This document shows, in pieces, positions 15,340 to 21,514 of a DNA stretch of 24,343 nt. Both the position numbers and the translations under genes were made by a program. The DNA is taken from NCBI GenBank assembly GCA_964555065.1, contig CAZKRB010000049.1, positions 1 to 24,343 on the forward strand. Reading direction: 5' to 3'. Under the pieces are notes generated by a model. The model worked only from the letters and a program-made list of their open reading frames with translations, made no database searches and was not told the DNA's origin. Source of the DNA: Syntrophus sp964555065 (lineage in GTDB: Bacteria; Desulfobacterota; Syntrophia; Syntrophales; Syntrophaceae). Numbering within the stretch: position 1 is the stretch's first letter; each line of letters starts with the position of its first letter.

Positions 15340-16512
15340 ATGAGAAAGCAGGAACTGGATTATATCTTAACGAGAATGCTGGATTCACAAGACCATGTGT
15401 CCGACCTGAATATAACCGTGGGCAAGCCCTTCCAGGTGGAGAGCTCGGGGCAGTTGACCGCCGTGGACTTTGACCCCCCCTATGAAAAGCTGACGCCTTT
15501 TCAGACGGAAATGGTCGCCCTGAACTTGATTCGCGGAGACCGTCGCCTCACGGAAAACCTCGTCGCACAGGGGTCCTGTGATTCCTCCTATGAACTGCAG
15601 GGTCGTGCCCGTTTCCGTGTCAATATTTTTTCCCAGCAGGGATGTTATTCTATTGTCATGCGCAAACTGGAAACTCGGATCCCGACCCTTCAGGACCTGA
15701 ATCTGCCCGAAGCCTTCGAGAAAATGGCCGAGGAAAAAAACGGCATCATCCTGGTGACCGGGGCGACGGGCAGCGGTAAATCCACCTCCCTGGCGGCGAT
15801 GCTCAATGTGATCAACGAGCGGAAATCCGTCCATGTGGTGACTCTGGAAGATCCCGTGGAATTCGTCCATCCCCAGAAGCGGGCCACTTTCAACCAGAGG
15901 GAGATGGGGGTTGACTTCGACTCCTTTGCCAACGGCCTCCGCGCCGCTCTGCGCCAGGCCCCCAAGGTCATCCTGGTCGGGGAAATGAGAGATCGCGAGA
16001 CGGTGGAGATCGCCCTTTCCGCAGCGGAAACGGGGCATCTGGTGGTCAGCACCCTCCATACCGTCGATGCCGGGCAGACCGTCAACCGTATTCTCGGGAT
16101 GTTTTCCACCGAGGAGGAGCGCCAGATCCGCATCCGCCTGGCGGATACGGTTCGCTGGATCGTCTGCCAGCGCCTCCTTCCCAAGGAGAGCGGGGGGCGG
16201 GTGGCGGCCTTTGAAGTGATGGGAAACAATCTGCGGGTGAAGGACACGATCTTAAACGGAGAAGTGGAAGGCAAGACCTTCTATGAGATCATCGCGGCCG
16301 GGAAGGCTTTTGGAATGATCACCTTTGACGATTATATCGTGGAGCTTTATCAGCGGGGTCTGATCAGCGAGGAGACCGCAAAAGCCTATGCCTCCAACAA
16401 GGGGGTTGTTGGCCGGGGGATCGATTCGGTCAAGAGCGCCAAGGGGGAGGCGACCACGTCCCTGGGCAAACTGGAGGTCGACACCGGATACGGCCGGCAG
16501 CGGAGATTTTAA
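15340..16512 (+). CDS. Second PilT/PilU-type twitching ATPase
   Basis: This 390-residue paralogue of PilT is probably an auxiliary retraction ATPase, the PilU role. Walker A is GATGSGKST (141-149), the Asp box is in TLEDPVEFVH, Walker B is KVILVGEMRD, and the His box is HLVVSTLHTVDAGQTVNR. The PilT motif AIRNLIRE is replaced by LRVKDTILNGE, which argues for a PilU-like or divergent PilT role. It carries an N-terminal domain with longer insertions than PilT and a C-terminal tail of about 45 residues rich in Gly, Ser and Lys. CAAGGAGAGGTGAAC directly precedes the ATG at 15340; the frame is open to 15316 but has no ribosome site there. A receiver-like gene follows 221 bp downstream. Confidence 0.88.
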   Translation: MRKQELDYILTRMLDSQDHVSDLNITVGKPFQVESSGQLTAVDFDPPYEKLTPFQTEMVALNLIRGDRRLTENLVAQGSCDSSYELQGRARFRVNIFSQQGCYSIVMRKLETRIPTLQDLNLPEAFEKMAEEKNGIILVTGATGSGKSTSLAAMLNVINERKSVHVVTLEDPVEFVHPQKRATFNQREMGVDFDSFANGLRAALRQAPKVILVGEMRDRETVEIALSAAETGHLVVSTLHTVDAGQTVNRILGMFSTEEERQIRIRLADTVRWIVCQRLLPKESGGRVAAFEVMGNNLRVKDTILNGEVEGKTFYEIIAAGKAFGMITFDDYIVELYQRGLISEETAKAYASNKGVVGRGIDSVKSAKGEATTSLGKLEVDTGYGRQRRF

Positions 16513-16733
16513 CCGCACAGGGTAACCCGGCCGTCAAACGCCGACAGGGTTTCTATTCGGGAAAGCCGCTGGAAAAATACTTCATTTCTCCCGATCCATC
16601 ATCAATGGATACCGAGTCTGGAAAAGCGGAATGCTTCGTTGTCGGCACCTCTGCCGTGCCGTCGGGAGCCCGTCATGATCCGGGGTGTCAATCCGCTGTC
16701 GACGGGGGGAGAAAAACAGGAAAGGAAGAGAGT

Positions 16734-17246
16734 ATGGATGAAGGCAAAACGGTGATGAATGAGGTGGCCAGTGATGCCTATGACGCCTCGGATCGGCCAT
16801 TTGATTTTGTGATGGAGCAGGGGGAAACGGCGCTGATCTGTGAATCCGACCCGGCAACAAGGGAGAAGATGGTTCAGGACCTGCAGTCCCTGGGCTATTC
16901 CGTGAAGGAGGCGGACTCTGCCCGGGACGCCCTCAAAAAAATGCGGTTTCATGCCTTTGATGTGCTGCTTCTCAGTGACCGCTTCGAAGGGGGACAGGGG
17001 GTTTCCGAACTGCTGGGGGCTCTCGAACTGCTCGACATGCCCACCCGCCGGCGGATCTACGTCGCCCTGGTCGGTGATTCCTACCGCACGATGGACAGCA
17101 TGGCCGCCTTCTACCGCAGCGTCAACCTGGTCGTCAGCGCCCGTGATCTTGCCGACCTGGGGGCCATCATTCGACGGGGAGTGCAGGAAAACAAGGTCTT
17201 CTACTATACGCTGGTGGAGAGTTTGAAGAAGATGGGACGGGCCTGA
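16734..17246 (+). CDS. Degenerate receiver-domain protein next to the pilus ATPases
   Basis: The 170-residue product has the overall pattern of a CheY-like receiver after a 30-residue N-terminal tail: ETALICESDPATREKMVQDLQSLGY, VKEADSARDALKKM, then FDVLLLSDRFEGG. The key residues are altered. The position of the usual phosphoacceptor in LLLD appears as LLLS followed by D, and the acidic pair at the start of the fold reads ESD rather than DD. The conserved lysine near the end is not evident. It may act as a phosphorylation-independent or non-canonical receiver. The ATG at 16734 is preceded by GGAAAGGAAGAG; the open frame to 16605 lacks a ribosome site. Its position after pilT and the pilU-like gene suggests a role in pilus control, by inference. 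Confidence 0.7.
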   Translation: MDEGKTVMNEVASDAYDASDRPFDFVMEQGETALICESDPATREKMVQDLQSLGYSVKEADSARDALKKMRFHAFDVLLLSDRFEGGQGVSELLGALELLDMPTRRRIYVALVGDSYRTMDSMAAFYRSVNLVVSARDLADLGAIIRRGVQENKVFYYTLVESLKKMGRA

Positions 17247-17470
17247 TTCCTCTCTCTTTGCAGAAACTCCCTGTGCCTTGGCGAGCATGGAGGCTGCGCA
17301 CGCTATGCCATGGCGTGCCGGCCTCGTCACTTTGAGTCCTATCTTAAGTAACTCCCAGGTATCTGTCTGATAAAAGGAATTGAGATTTGATTTTAAATCG
17401 CTGAGCCTGTGCCCTGCGGGATGCGCTTCTGGTCCGGGACGGGAAAAGGAGAGAATGAGACGGGGGGGCC

Positions 17471-18439
17471 TTACTTGTCCCGCCGGGGGGAGAGGCTTTC
17501 GGCCTTGCGGCGGGCTTTCTCCGCCTGATCCGGCTGGTTCAGCTTCTCGTAGGATGCCGCCTGGTAGAGATAGAAAAAGGCATTGCCCTTTTCCAGGGCG
17601 ATGGCGCGTTCAAAAATTTCAACGGCCTCGGCATGGCGGTCGGCTTCGGCCAGGGCGCGCGCCAGGCGGTTGTAGTAGCTCGCAGCGAATCGGGGGTTGA
17701 AAGCAGCAGCGGCTTCGGTGGTTTTCTTTGCTTCGTCGCAGCGCTCCTGCCGGACCTGGAGTTCCGCCAGGCCGATCAGGCAGAGGGGATCATCGGCGCG
17801 GACCGCCAGGCTCCGGTTCAGCATGGCTTCCGCCCGGTCCAGATCCCCCAGGTCCGCCAAGGCATTGGCCAGGCGCTGGTAGAAATGGGGGGCTTCTTCC
17901 GGGTCAAGGGCGACAGCCTGCTGATAGGCCTCTTCACCGGCCGTGACCCGCCCGGCGGCAAGGAGGGCATCCCCGAGGAGGCAGAAGAGCTCCGGGGCAT
18001 CGGGTTCCATGGCGGCAACCTTTTCGAAAACCTCCACCGCCTCTGTGGATCGGCCTGCCAGCAGGAGGGAGACCCCCAGTTCCCTCAGCAGGGGGAGGTC
18101 GTCCGGCTGCGCTGCCACCGCCTGTCTGCAGATCGAAACGAGGCGGTCATGCTGCCGGTCTTCCTTAAAGAGCCGGACCAGCTCGTCGAAGGCAAAGCCG
18201 GTGAACACCTCCCGCTTCAGTTCTTCGGCGAGGAGCCGTTCAAAACAGGCAATGGCCTCGCGGCGCTGCCCATTGTCCAGATAGGCCCAAGCCTGAGCCA
18301 GGAGGAAGGAAGCGTCCCCGGGATATTGCTCGGCCAGGCGGCCGTATAGCGCCGCCGCTTTTCCGCAGTTCCCGGCGTTCAGCAGATCTTCCGCTTGCTT
18401 TCGAAGGGCTTCCTTGGCATCGTCAGGTTCCCTGGTCAT
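17471..18439 (-). CDS. Tetratricopeptide-repeat protein
   Basis: The protein has 322 residues, no signal peptide and no transmembrane segment from the chosen ATG at 18439. It is built almost entirely of TPR-like helical pairs about 34 residues apart. Examples are AAALYGRLAEQYPGDASFLLAQAWAYLDNGQRREAIACFERLL, EAVEVFEKVAAMEPDAPELFCLLGDALLAAGR, and EAVEIFERAIALEKGNAFFYLYQAASYEKLNQPDQAEKA. TPR proteins are protein-protein scaffolds; no catalytic domain is attached and I cannot name a partner. The frame extends to a GTG at 18484 but AAGGTAA lies upstream of the ATG at 18439. It is the last gene of the minus-strand block, 75 bp after the HesB-like selenoprotein gene, and may be co-transcribed with it. 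Confidence 0.8.
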   Translation of the reverse strand: MTREPDDAKEALRKQAEDLLNAGNCGKAAALYGRLAEQYPGDASFLLAQAWAYLDNGQRREAIACFERLLAEELKREVFTGFAFDELVRLFKEDRQHDRLVSICRQAVAAQPDDLPLLRELGVSLLLAGRSTEAVEVFEKVAAMEPDAPELFCLLGDALLAAGRVTAGEEAYQQAVALDPEEAPHFYQRLANALADLGDLDRAEAMLNRSLAVRADDPLCLIGLAELQVRQERCDEAKKTTEAAAAFNPRFAASYYNRLARALAEADRHAEAVEIFERAIALEKGNAFFYLYQAASYEKLNQPDQAEKARRKAESLSPRRDK

Positions 18440-18514
18440 GCTTGATGTTACCTTTTTGTTTTCCGGAAAGGGCCTTGCGTCCACAGCCGTCGGCCCCCTC
18501 CGGAATTCATCTTT

Positions 18515-18826
18515 TCAGCAGCTGCAGGATCCGCAGCAGTCACCGGAATCCAGGGCGGAACTTACTTGGAATCCCGATCCTGATTCGGTTTGAATGTAGT
18601 CGACATAGACAGGCTTGGCCTGCTCGTAGAGTTCTTTGGACATCAGGAAGGTAATCCCCTGTTCCTGAAACTGTTCATCGCCGTCCCTTGGCTCATCCAG
18701 AGCCATTCCCAGTGAGGGACCGGATCAGCCGCCCTCGGTCAACATGAGCCTGATGGGGTGGACTTCTTCAACGTTCTTCAAGAACGCCTGGATCATCTCC
18801 CCGGCCTTTTCTGAAACTGCAAACAT
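18515..18826 (-). CDS. HesB/IscA-like selenoprotein with in-frame UGA (Sec34)
   Basis: Read from the ATG at 18826 the frame runs 103 codons to the TGA at 18515, interrupted only by one internal TGA at 18727-18725 (codon 34). The sequence around it reads LMLTEGG-U-SGPSLGMALDEP. In IscA/HesB proteins the first of three iron-sulfur ligands is the cysteine of GGCSG, so selenocysteine would exactly replace a functional cysteine. The C-terminus carries DSGDCCGSCSC, where the family has its CxCG ligands. AAGGAG sits 7 nt before the ATG and the UGA is followed by a SECIS-like fold. A HesB-like selenoprotein family is known from anaerobic bacteria. The likely role is in iron-sulfur or metal-cofactor handling. 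Ordinary ORF calling would report only the 63 residues after the UGA. Sec machinery (selA, selB, selC) is not in the window. Confidence 0.85.
18683..18727 (-). promoter_or_regulatory. Putative bacterial SECIS element directly after the UGA
   Basis: Read on the minus strand, the UGA (18727-18725) is followed by a two-part stem-loop. The outer stem is GTCCCT (18720-18715) with AGGGAC (18688-18683). The inner stem is GGCTC (18704-18700) with GAGCC (18694-18690), closing a five-base loop TGGAT (18699-18695). A 10-nt internal bulge lies on the 5' side and a single A on the 3' side. A small apical loop with G in the first two positions, 16-37 nt after the UGA, is what bacterial SelB recognises; here the distance is 25 nt. 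Confidence 0.65.
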
Positions 18827-18840
18827 GGTTTTTCTCCTTC

Positions 18841-18909
18841 GGCAGAGCATACGGTCTGCCTTTCTTTTATTTGGTGCAAAATACTGATGGATTCCCCGAA
18901 TTTTGTCAA
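18841..18909 (-). promoter_or_regulatory. Possible promoter and leader hairpin of the selenoprotein gene
   Basis: On the minus strand TTGACA (18909-18904) is a perfect -35 hexamer; 17 nt later CAGTAT (18886-18881) is only a weak -10. Further down, the leader contains a perfect 6-bp hairpin GGCAGA/TCTGCC (18860-18841, 8-nt loop) immediately before the AAGGAG ribosome site. The hairpin could influence translation initiation. Both calls are from sequence alone. Confidence 0.35.
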
Positions 18910-18955
18910 TGAATTTCTATGATCCACCGCCTTGATCTATCGTCCGGAAATGGGA

Positions 18956-19159
18956 TCAGGAGGCCCGTCCGGAGGAACTTCCCGGATCGTCTCCCCGTTT
19001 AAGTGCCTCGTCGATCAGCAGGATGGGGATGTCCCCGCGGATTTCAAAGTGGAGCCGGCAGGCGGCGCAGATCAAGGCGTCTCCCTGTTGTGTCAACTCG
19101 AGCCGTCCCCTGCACTGGGGGCAGACCAGGATTTCCTGCAGCTCTTTCCCGATCGTCAT
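18956..19159 (-). CDS. Trm112-like small zinc-binding protein
   Basis: A 67-residue protein of the Trm112/UPF0434 family. Two cysteine pairs, CPQC (residues 13-16) and CAAC (about 32-35), would bind one zinc ion. The segment EILVCPQCRGRLEL and the following HFEIRGDIPILL are typical of the bacterial group. In eukaryotes Trm112 activates methyltransferases; the bacterial role is poorly defined, and members often sit beside lipopolysaccharide genes. The start ATG overlaps the stop of the upstream heptosyltransferase gene by 4 nt (ATGA), so the two are translationally coupled. The C-terminal tail DDPGSSSGRAS is probably disordered. Confidence 0.85.
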   Translation of the reverse strand: MTIGKELQEILVCPQCRGRLELTQQGDALICAACRLHFEIRGDIPILLIDEALKRGDDPGSSSGRAS

Positions 19160-20232
19160 GTTTTCTTGAATTCCTTTCTTGCGGCAGGGCCGTCCCCGGA
19201 AGGGGGATTTCCCAGGACTACCTTAACCGTGTCAAAGACCTCGTCCACGGTGATGGCCTCCATGCAGAGGGGCGATTTGCAGTGTTTCCGGAAACAGGGG
19301 CTGCACGCCAGGCCCTTGCGCACCACGCGGTGTCCATTCCCGTAGGGACCGGTTCGGATGGGATCGGTGGGGCCGAAGAGCGCGACGACCGGCGTCCCCA
19401 CCGCCGCTGCCAGGTGCATGGGGCCGGAATCGGTCGTGATCAGCAGTCTCGCCCGCCGGTAGAGATGAGCCAGCTCTCTCAGGGAGGTCTTCCCGCCGAA
19501 ATTGACGGCGGGGGCGGTCATCCGGGCCAGGATGCCGGCGAGGGGACCGGGATCGCTTCCAGTGAAGACCACGGGCGCCTTCAGTTCCCGGACAATCCGG
19601 TCTCCCAGGCGGGCGAATTTTTCATCGTCCCAGAGCTTGGTTTCCCAGAGCGCCACGGTGTTGATGGCGATCAGATTTTTACCCTCCCCGAGAGCATGTT
19701 CCGCCAGCAGCTGCTCCACCCGCCGATGCTGAGCTTCCCCGATCCCCAGGGGGAATTCCACTTGCTCAGGGACTGCTCCCAGATGGCGGGGGAAGTCCAG
19801 GTAGCGGTCGACGGCATGGCGCGTCAGGTCTTCGGGGATTTTTTCGTTGTAGAACAGGCCGCTGAGCTCCTGCAGACTGTCATATCCCAGCCGCCGGGGC
19901 GCGCCGCAAAGGAGGGTGACGACGGCGCTTTTGAAGAGGCCGTGAAAATCGATGGCCAGATCGTACCGCCGGCTGCGAAGCTCGGCAAGAAACGCCCCGG
20001 CCTCCTTCCGGACTTCGGCGAACCGGCCCTTCCGCAGCGCTTTCACCCAGCGCTTCCGTCCGGAGACGATCAGCCGGTCCAGGCAGGGATGATCCCGAAG
20101 CAGGTCGGCGGCGGCCTCTTCCACCACCCAGGAAATGTGGGCCTCGGGGAAGCGGCGGCGAAGCGCGGCAAGGGAGGGAAGGGTGTGGATCACATCGCCC
20201 ACGGCGCTTAATTTGACGATCAGGATATTCAC
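19156..20232 (-). CDS. Lipopolysaccharide heptosyltransferase (GT9 family, WaaC-like)
   Basis: The 358-residue protein belongs to glycosyltransferase family 9. Such enzymes add L-glycero-D-manno-heptose from ADP-heptose to the inner core of lipopolysaccharide on the cytoplasmic face of the inner membrane. The N-terminus ILIVKLSAVGDVIHTLPSLAALRRRFP and the segment ISWVVEEAAADLL are close to heptosyltransferase I. The donor-binding end has LLITTDSGPMHLAAAVGTPV followed by FGPTDPIRTGPYG. A late cysteine cluster (CSPCFRKHCKSPLCM) is common in GT9 proteins. The start codon is GTG at 20232, overlapping the stop of gmhB (GTGA). Gene order gmhB - heptosyltransferase - Trm112 makes a coherent heptose unit. 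Heptosyltransferase I versus II cannot be settled here. Confidence 0.9.
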   Translation of the reverse strand: MNILIVKLSAVGDVIHTLPSLAALRRRFPEAHISWVVEEAAADLLRDHPCLDRLIVSGRKRWVKALRKGRFAEVRKEAGAFLAELRSRRYDLAIDFHGLFKSAVVTLLCGAPRRLGYDSLQELSGLFYNEKIPEDLTRHAVDRYLDFPRHLGAVPEQVEFPLGIGEAQHRRVEQLLAEHALGEGKNLIAINTVALWETKLWDDEKFARLGDRIVRELKAPVVFTGSDPGPLAGILARMTAPAVNFGGKTSLRELAHLYRRARLLITTDSGPMHLAAAVGTPVVALFGPTDPIRTGPYGNGHRVVRKGLACSPCFRKHCKSPLCMEAITVDEVFDTVKVVLGNPPSGDGPAARKEFKKT

Positions 20233-20819
20233 GATATCCGGTCCTGCAGAATCCAGCGAACGGCCTCCAGCAGGCTGCCGGCGACCCCGTCCGGCCTGCC
20301 GATCCCGGTGCCGCCCGTGGCTGGGACGCCCGGAACCCCCTCCGCAGGAGAACCGTTCCGGATGAGGATGGATCGGACCCCGGCGTTGGCGGCGGCCTCG
20401 ATATCCGTGGCCATGTCGCCGATCAGGTAGGAGCGGGAAAGATCCAGGTCCATCTCTTCCGCGGCCCGCAGAAGCATGCCGGCTCCCGGTTTCCGGCAGG
20501 CGCAGGCCTTCCGGTAGCGGCCCAGACCCTCGGTGGGATGATGGGGGCAGTAGTAGAAGCGGTCGATTCGCGCCCTCTCGGCGTTCAAAAGCCTCTGAAT
20601 GTGGGCATGGAGCATTTCGACGACGGCTTCCGTAAAATAGCCGCGGGCAATGCCGGACTGGTTGGTGGCGACGACGGCCATCATGCCGCTTAAATTGATC
20701 AGGCGGATGGCCCGGCCGGCGTCCGGGAAAAGTCTCAGCCGTTCGAGGCGGTCAAGATAGCCGACTTCTTCGTTGAGCGTACCGTCACGGTCCAGGAAGA
20801 CGGCGGGATATTTCTTCAT
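20229..20819 (-). CDS. gmhB: D-glycero-beta-D-manno-heptose 1,7-bisphosphate 7-phosphatase
   Basis: This is a HAD-superfamily phosphatase of 196 residues. It removes the 7-phosphate in the ADP-heptose pathway that feeds the heptosyltransferase encoded next. The catalytic DxD is in AVFLDRDGTLNEE near the N-terminus, the threonine/serine motif in VVATNQSGIARGYF, and the last acidic motif in YLIGDMATDIEAAANAGV. The zinc site typical of GmhB is present as CPHHPTEG and CACRKPGAGM. The open frame continues 147 codons upstream to 21260 but that part has no coding character; AAGGA before the ATG at 20819 supports this start. The 3' end overlaps the heptosyltransferase gene by 4 nt. The C-terminal stretch after NGSP is longer than usual and glycine-rich. 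Confidence 0.92.
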   Translation of the reverse strand: MKKYPAVFLDRDGTLNEEVGYLDRLERLRLFPDAGRAIRLINLSGMMAVVATNQSGIARGYFTEAVVEMLHAHIQRLLNAERARIDRFYYCPHHPTEGLGRYRKACACRKPGAGMLLRAAEEMDLDLSRSYLIGDMATDIEAAANAGVRSILIRNGSPAEGVPGVPATGGTGIGRPDGVAGSLLEAVRWILQDRIS

Positions 20820-21211
20820 GCATTTTCCTTGATCTTGTTCGATCTCTTGCCGGTGCGAGGCGATTCCCCTTTTCCGGCTCAGTGCACTCTGCCCTGGCGA
20901 GGTGACAGGCTGCTGCACATCCGTGGGGGCAAAACCGCCACCGCTGTTCCCATTGGGATCGGAGGCCCGGTTTCTCCCCATCCGCAAGGGCAGGCCTGCG
21001 CCCGGCGTTCGTCCCGATCCGATAGTGAGGATGCTCCCGACGGAAGAAATATAATGCCCGTCAAGCGGAAAAGCAATACAAGCCTGAAGGACGCTTCCGA
21101 TTCCATCCCCAAGTTGACGCTGTACAACGGGCGGCCGATCATGGTAAACTCTACCTAACCGTTGAAGATTTTTTCCTTTTGGTATTGTCTTCATACCCAT
21201 TCCATCACCAG
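20820..21211. other. Divergent intergenic region, gmhB leader side
   Basis: This 392-bp gap separates gmhB (minus) from the broken korA copy (plus). Both strands must use it for promoters. On the minus strand TTGCTT and TATATT with 17-nt spacing (about 21073-21046) could start gmhB, leaving a leader of about 220 nt. That leader is GC-rich and full of local complementarity (for instance CTGCCC with GGGCAG, and GGATCGG with CCGATCC), so it may be structured. I could not match it to 6S RNA, SRP RNA, RNase P RNA or a cobalamin riboswitch. No gene is supported. Confidence 0.35.
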
Positions 21212-21514
21212 ATGGAATGCAATCTTTTAATCGGTGGGCAGGCCGGACAGGGGCTGGCATCCATCGAAACCCGGCTCACGGATCTCCTCTTCCGGCGGGG
21301 TTGTCCTTTCTCCGTGACCAACTTCTACCTGTCCCGGATCCGGAGGGGGCACAACGAACAGTTGTGTTTCAATGGTTGGGAAAGTTGGCAAACCCGGCAT
21401 GCTTTCGATCTTCCGGATTCCCATGGCCAACGGCAAGGAGCCGTTCCAACGGAGGACAGAAGCAGAATCCTTGAGTTTGTTTGCAGGAGGCGCTTATGGA
21501 ATGCAATCTTTTAA
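21212..21514 (+). pseudogene. Truncated tandem copy of the korA 5' end
   Basis: The frame from ATG 21212 begins with the same 19 residues as korA (MECNLLIGGQAGQGLASIE), and the first 58 nt are identical to korA 21496-21553. The next roughly 95 nt, to about 21365, are still clearly homologous at about 79 percent (TDLLFR-GCPF, FYLSRIRRGHNEQ). After that similarity stops abruptly and the frame continues through unrelated sequence (CFNGWESWQTRHAF) to a TAA at 21514, 16 nt inside korA. No ribosome site precedes the ATG. The copies are offset by 284 bp. It encodes at most the start of the gamma domain, so it cannot be a working subunit; it is best read as the remnant of a tandem duplication. Confidence 0.75.

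Noticed and set aside
16513..16570. Possible cyclic-di-GMP riboswitch upstream of the receiver-like gene
   Set aside because: Only the CGCACAGGG start resembles the motif; the GGGACGCAAAGCC half and the tetraloop helix are missing.
17298..17318. Hairpin GCACGC/GCGTGC as terminator after the receiver-like gene
   Set aside because: A 6-bp stem is present but no T-run follows on either strand.
18515..18706. Separate 63-residue gene starting at the internal ATG 18706
   Set aside because: The ATG has no ribosome site and the family homology extends upstream through the UGA to ATG 18826, so it is part of the selenoprotein gene.
19003..20211. 402-codon plus-strand frame opposite the heptosyltransferase
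   Set aside because: The minus strand carries GT9 motifs and coupled overlaps with both neighbours; the plus frame shows none.
20830..21045. 6S RNA or cobalamin riboswitch in the gmhB leader
   Set aside because: Length and GC content fit, but I could not find the conserved blocks of either class.
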